NCBI GenBank assembly: GCA_944325325.1
Contig: CALUZP010000134.1
Coordinates: forward strand, 1-38,367
DNA length: 38,367 nucleotides
Direction of reading: 5' to 3'
DNA from: an uncultured Desulfovibrionaceae bacterium
GTDB taxonomy: Bacteria > Desulfobacterota > Desulfovibrionia > Desulfovibrionales > Desulfovibrionaceae
A model generated the notes under the pieces. The model was not told where the DNA came from and did not search any database. It saw only the letters and a list, made by a program, of their open reading frames with translations. Each line of letters begins with the position of its first letter. The first letter of the stretch is position 1. This document shows, piece after piece, positions 35,057 to 38,367 of this stretch. The position numbers were made by a program, and so were the translations under genes.

Positions 35057-35701
35057 ATGTCATCACTTTCGTTAAAAAGCCTTGCCCAGCAAGTAGCTGA
35101 AAAAATAGAAAATGAAATTATTGAAGGGCGATTCCAGCCAGGACAGCGCCTGCTTGAATCCACGCTCAGCGAGCAGTGGAACATCAGCCGTTCGCCTATT
35201 CGTGAAGCCATGCGTATTCTCACCGGGGAAGGGCTATTGATATTCCGGTCGCGCAAGGGAACGTTCGTGGCGCCTCTGAGCCGGAACGAACTGGAAAACC
35301 TGTACACTATCAGAGCCAGTCTGGAGAGCCTCGCCATTTCCCTGACCATTCAGAAAAATGCCGCAACAGTCCTTCCCGAACTGCGCCAGGTTCAGGACGA
35401 GTTGAAAAGAGCTGTAGAAAACGGCGATTATCAGGCCTATCGCAAGCTCAATACCCGCTTTCACAACATCTATATTCAGGCCTGTGACAATCCGCAGCTC
35501 ATCACCATGCTTCATTCGCTGGAAAAGCATATTCAGCGCTATCGCAGCAAGACCACGCTCAAGCGCGGCTTTGCTGATGTTCTCGAAAATCACGAGAAAA
35601 TTATCCAGATGATTGCCAACGGCGACGCCAATGCCGCTGCCGAAGCCAGAAAGCAACGTATTCTCTCGAATATTACACTGATTCTGCAAGAGTTCGACTA
35701 A
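35057..35701 (+). CDS. GntR-family transcriptional regulator, FadR/FCD subfamily
   Basis: The 214-residue protein has an N-terminal winged helix-turn-helix of GntR type (EIIEGRFQPGQRL, then ISRSPIREAMRIL, the recognition region) and a C-terminal all-helical FCD domain. The latter includes LENLYTIRASLE and conserved histidines (FHNIYI, ENHEKI) that in relatives bind a metal and a small carboxylate. It probably senses an organic acid and controls the divergent catabolic operon through TTGTATACAA at 34616-34625. The ATG at 35057 fits the family N-terminus, though the ribosome site is poor. Confidence 0.9.
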   Translation: MSSLSLKSLAQQVAEKIENEIIEGRFQPGQRLLESTLSEQWNISRSPIREAMRILTGEGLLIFRSRKGTFVAPLSRNELENLYTIRASLESLAISLTIQKNAATVLPELRQVQDELKRAVENGDYQAYRKLNTRFHNIYIQACDNPQLITMLHSLEKHIQRYRSKTTLKRGFADVLENHEKIIQMIANGDANAAAEARKQRILSNITLILQEFD

Positions 35702-36199
35702 TTTCGTACAATCAAGGCAGTCTTCCTGCACACAATGAACCGAATTCAATAGCCAAATGCAATAACTATAAAAGTCCTCTCCTGCCCTGCTAAACAGATT
35801 GTGGGCACTCCGGGACAAAAGACATCGTGTAAACCAAGCCTGAAGCAGCTGCAGACGTTGCCGTGGCCGCTTCCAGCACAACGCGTCCAAGTAGTGTGTG
35901 CCAGCTGTCCGTACTGTATGCCGGGTCAGCCGCCCCCTTTGTCGCCGGCCGGTGGGCTGAGACATTCAGCCCACCCGGATCACCACACAGGTCCATGGCT
36001 TGCGCCTGAACGGCCAACAGGCACACCTCACTGATCCAAAGCAATACAGGCAGCCATCCGTACACCGCCTGACGTCAGCAAGAATTCATACCGTTATCCT
36101 GGCATCCATACAAAGCAACTTCGCGGCCTCAGCTCCCCTGCCGACATACCGGCCCTGTCAGAACGGATGTGGATGTGCCGGCACCGGCTCTATACATAC
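35702..36199. other. Convergent intergenic region between gntR and rimO
   Basis: No gene is recognised. A perfect 10-bp stem (GGTGGGCTGA at 35951-35960, TCAGCCCACC at 35966-35975) with a 5-base loop is the best structure and may end transcripts from either side, although neither side has a T-run. A 10-bp palindrome CTGACGTCAG is at 36069-36078. Confidence 0.45.
35951..35975. terminator. Hairpin between convergent gntR and rimO
   Basis: A 10-bp perfect stem and 5-base loop in a convergent gap. The lack of T-runs lowers confidence that it is a true intrinsic terminator. Confidence 0.35.
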
Positions 36200-37501
36200 C
36201 TATCCCTGCAGCGCCACGAGATCATATTCCCGGCATTCCACAATATCCGCCTCAACCAGGGCCCCGGGCCGCACGTCCGGCCCGCTGATGTAGGTCACAC
36301 CGTCAATTTCCGGAGCCTGGAACCAAGTCCGTCCGGTATGCAGTCCCGGCCATTCCGGATGTGGTTCGTCGACCAGGATTTCCAGTCTTTCTCCCTCAAA
36401 TTGCGCAAGCCACGCCTCACTGATGGCCGACTGACACTCCATGATGGCGTCACGCCGCTGTGTCTTGAGCTCTTCCGGGATCTGATCAGGCATGCTTGCC
36501 GCCGGCGTGCCTTCTTCAGCCTGATAGGTGAACACGCCCAGATGCGTGAACTGTGTTTCTTCCACAAAGCGCATCAATTCGGCAAAATCCCTGTCCGTCT
36601 CGCCCGGAAAACCGACAATGAGCGACGTTCGCAACGCCGCGTCCGGAAAAACGTCACGAATGCGCTCGACGCACTCACGGGGATTGCGCGCAAAGGGCCG
36701 GCCCATACGCTCAAGCACACCGGCCGCGGCATGCTGCAGAGGGACATCGAAATAAGGGACGAACGGGGCCCCGGCATCGCGCAGATAGCGCAGAAATTCG
36801 GCCGTCAGGCCCGTGGGGTACATGTACAGCATGCGCAGCCTGGCCAGCCCCGGCAGCGGCAGCAGGCGGTCGAGCAGACGGCGCATGTCCGGCCTGCCAT
36901 GCAGATCGCTGCCCCAGGCAAGCACATCCTGAGCCACGAGGACAAGCTCTTTAACCCCCTGATCCAGAGCTGCGCGCGCCTCATGCTCGATAAAGTCAAT
37001 GGAGTGGGACCGCAGGGGGCCACGAATGCGTGGAATAGTACAGAACGCGCAGGCATGACGGCACCCCTCGCTGATCTTGAGCCAGGCGAACGATGGCGGC
37101 GTGCTGAGCAGGCGCCCTTCCGGCGCGTCGCCATGCAGCCCCAGGGCCTGACGCAGCAGACCGGGCCAGGCGTCCAGTTCCCGGTTGTCAAGCCACACGT
37201 CCACTTCAGGCAGATCGCCGGCCAAATCGGCAGGCGAGAAGCGGCCGACCAGGCAGCCTGCCACGGCCACCAGCGGACGTGGCTCAACACCTTCAAGATC
37301 GGCAAGAGCCTGCACAATGACATGCACCGACTCCTGAATGGCCGGAGCGATAAACCCGCAGGTGTTGATAAAAACCAAATCTGCCTCTTCAGGCTCCTTG
37401 ACAAAGGTCAGCCCGACCCCCAGGGAGCCCAGCAGGCGTTCAGTATCCACCCGATTTTTCGGGCAGCCAAGACTGACGGAATAACAGCGGAGTTCGCGCA
37501 T
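36200..37501 (-). CDS. rimO: Ribosomal protein uS12 methylthiotransferase RimO
   Basis: The 433-residue protein is a radical-SAM methylthiotransferase modifying an aspartate of ribosomal protein S12. The N-terminal domain has the three cluster cysteines C13 (LGCPKNRVDTE), C48 (NTCGFI) and C83 (AGCLVGR). The radical-SAM CxxxCxxC is C147, C151, C154 (CRHACAFC). The C-terminal ~65 residues form the TRAM domain. GCPKNRVDTE favours RimO over MiaB. The ATG at 37501 is chosen from the family N-terminus; the open frame extends upstream without similarity. It is divergent from rdgB. Confidence 0.93.
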   Translation of the reverse strand: MRELRCYSVSLGCPKNRVDTERLLGSLGVGLTFVKEPEEADLVFINTCGFIAPAIQESVHVIVQALADLEGVEPRPLVAVAGCLVGRFSPADLAGDLPEVDVWLDNRELDAWPGLLRQALGLHGDAPEGRLLSTPPSFAWLKISEGCRHACAFCTIPRIRGPLRSHSIDFIEHEARAALDQGVKELVLVAQDVLAWGSDLHGRPDMRRLLDRLLPLPGLARLRMLYMYPTGLTAEFLRYLRDAGAPFVPYFDVPLQHAAAGVLERMGRPFARNPRECVERIRDVFPDAALRTSLIVGFPGETDRDFAELMRFVEETQFTHLGVFTYQAEEGTPAASMPDQIPEELKTQRRDAIMECQSAISEAWLAQFEGERLEILVDEPHPEWPGLHTGRTWFQAPEIDGVTYISGPDVRPGALVEADIVECREYDLVALQG

Positions 37502-37643
37502 GTCTTCTCGTGCCTCTCGTGGCAATTGACGGACGATCTGTCCGGGTTTACGTTCGAGGCCCGGGCCTCGCCATGCGGGCCGCCGACGGCCCGCCCCTTC
37601 CGTCCAGTAACCTTGTTCGCCCGCAGGATCAACCGGAGGAACC

Positions 37644-38285
37644 ATGTCCACATCATCCCGCATCGTGCTGGCCACCAGCAACAAGGGCAAAGTTGCCGAA
37701 CTGGCGGAACCGCTCGGAGCCCTTGGCATCGAAGTCCTGGGGCTGGCCGACTTTCCGGATCTGCCGCCCGTGGAGGAGACCGGCCTGACGTTTGCCGAAA
37801 ATGCCCTGATCAAGGCCCGCGCCGTGGCCGCTGCCACGAACCTTGTGGCTGTGGCCGACGATTCCGGGCTGTGTGTCGACGCACTGAAAGGGGCCCCCGG
37901 GGTCCACTCCGCACGCTACAGCGATGATCTGCCGGCTCTGCCCGGTGAAAGCCGCGATGCGCGCAACAACCGCAAGCTTCTGGACGCCCTGCGTGGCGTG
38001 CCCGAAAGCGGACGAAACGCACATTTTGCCTGCGTTATGGCGGCGGCAAGACCCGATGGCGCGGCCATCATTGCCACAGGCCGCTGGAACGGGCGTATTC
38101 TTGAAGAGCCGCGAGGACAAAACGGCTTCGGCTATGATCCGCTGCTGTTCGACCCTGCGCTGAACCGCACCGCTGCCGAGCTGTCCAAGGAAGAAAAAAT
38201 GGCCGTCAGCCACAGGGGCCAGGCCCTGCGCGAACTGCTGCGGCTCTGGCCCCGTTTCTGGGAAGCCGCCTGCCGCCGGCCCTGA
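37644..38285 (+). CDS. rdgB: XTP/dITP pyrophosphatase (RdgB/HAM1 family)
   Basis: The 213-residue protein hydrolyses non-canonical purine nucleoside triphosphates such as dITP and XTP to monophosphates, protecting DNA. Conserved motifs are LATSNKGKVAEL, VADDSGLCVDAL with the metal-binding acids, GQNGFGYDPLLF and SHRGQALREL. The length is typical, with a short extra C-terminus. GGAGG lies six bases before the ATG. The 142 bases shared with the divergent rimO gene should hold both promoters, but I see no clear pair. Confidence 0.94.
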   Translation: MSTSSRIVLATSNKGKVAELAEPLGALGIEVLGLADFPDLPPVEETGLTFAENALIKARAVAAATNLVAVADDSGLCVDALKGAPGVHSARYSDDLPALPGESRDARNNRKLLDALRGVPESGRNAHFACVMAAARPDGAAIIATGRWNGRILEEPRGQNGFGYDPLLFDPALNRTAAELSKEEKMAVSHRGQALRELLRLWPRFWEAACRRP

Positions 38286-38367
38286 CACCGCCACAGCCAG
38301 GCAAAACTTGCAGGGCAGCCGGCCTCAAGACAACGAAACGCCCTCCGGGAAAGCGACATCCGCTTGT

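Noticed and set aside
34816..35349. Minus-strand 177-codon open frame overlapping the 5' half of gntR
   Set aside because: Serine/arginine-rich shadow; the winged-helix regulator on the plus strand explains the region.
36167..37927. Long plus-strand open frame (586 codons) opposite rimO
   Set aside because: Antisense shadow of rimO, whose radical-SAM and TRAM motifs are intact on the minus strand; it also overlaps rdgB in a different frame.

Overview
The window reads as chromosome of an anaerobic, high-GC sulfate- or sulfite-reducing bacterium of the Desulfovibrionaceae type. This is inferred from gene content: an HdrABC-FlxABCD-type electron-bifurcating operon in the Desulfovibrio gene order, an indolepyruvate:ferredoxin oxidoreductase, and many [4Fe-4S] proteins. 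I see no rRNA, tRNA, CRISPR array, insertion sequence or prophage. The coding DNA is GC-rich, while three intergenic stretches (about 1320-1780, 23270-23460 and 34590-34740) are strikingly AT-rich.

Layout. 1-1120: 3' end of a fused indolepyruvate:ferredoxin oxidoreductase, with a terminator. 1121-1974: AT-rich spacer with a dyad just before the next operon. 1975-8981: hdrC-hdrB-hdrA, a fused flxD-flxC, flxB, flxA and a terminator. 9187-10440: promoter, yybP-ykoY (Mn2+) riboswitch with an internal terminator, and the TerC/Alx family gene it should control. 10863-19988: housekeeping block with a Gph-type phosphatase, a DUF1992 protein, a large degenerate GGDEF/TPR protein, a DMT permease, a Lon-like protease coupled to hemC, and an FmdB zinc ribbon with a structured leader. 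20543-22908: nadK and gatB. 23545-34571: an 11-gene minus-strand catabolic cluster. 35057-35701: a divergent GntR/FCD regulator. 36200-38285: rimO and rdgB, divergent.

The most interesting part is the 23.5-35.7 kb cluster. Its genes encode an aconitase-family hydro-lyase, a divergent ComA (phosphosulfolactate synthase) homologue, a two-cluster ferredoxin, a fumarate-reductase-type flavoprotein, a second Fe-S protein, an unrecognised Cys-rich protein, a TctC/TctB/TctA tricarboxylate transporter, an MmgE/PrpD enzyme and a half-size AbrB-family membrane protein. They appear to be transcribed from one strong promoter whose -10 overlaps the palindrome TTGTATACAA, a sequence typical of GntR/FCD operators. 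I propose that the cluster imports and processes a di- or tricarboxylate, possibly a sulfonated one. In that model the ComA homologue forms or breaks a C-S bond to sulfite, the hydro-lyases interconvert unsaturated acids, and the flavoprotein plus Fe-S proteins carry electrons. The substrate is not known from the sequence. tctB is out of frame at a G8 tract, and two strong hairpins lie inside the operon.

The HdrABC-Flx set would oxidise NADH while reducing ferredoxin and a disulfide (known for this family). It lies next to, but is separated by a terminator from, the 2-oxoacid oxidoreductase that makes reduced ferredoxin. No alcohol dehydrogenase gene lies beside it, unlike the Desulfovibrio vulgaris locus.
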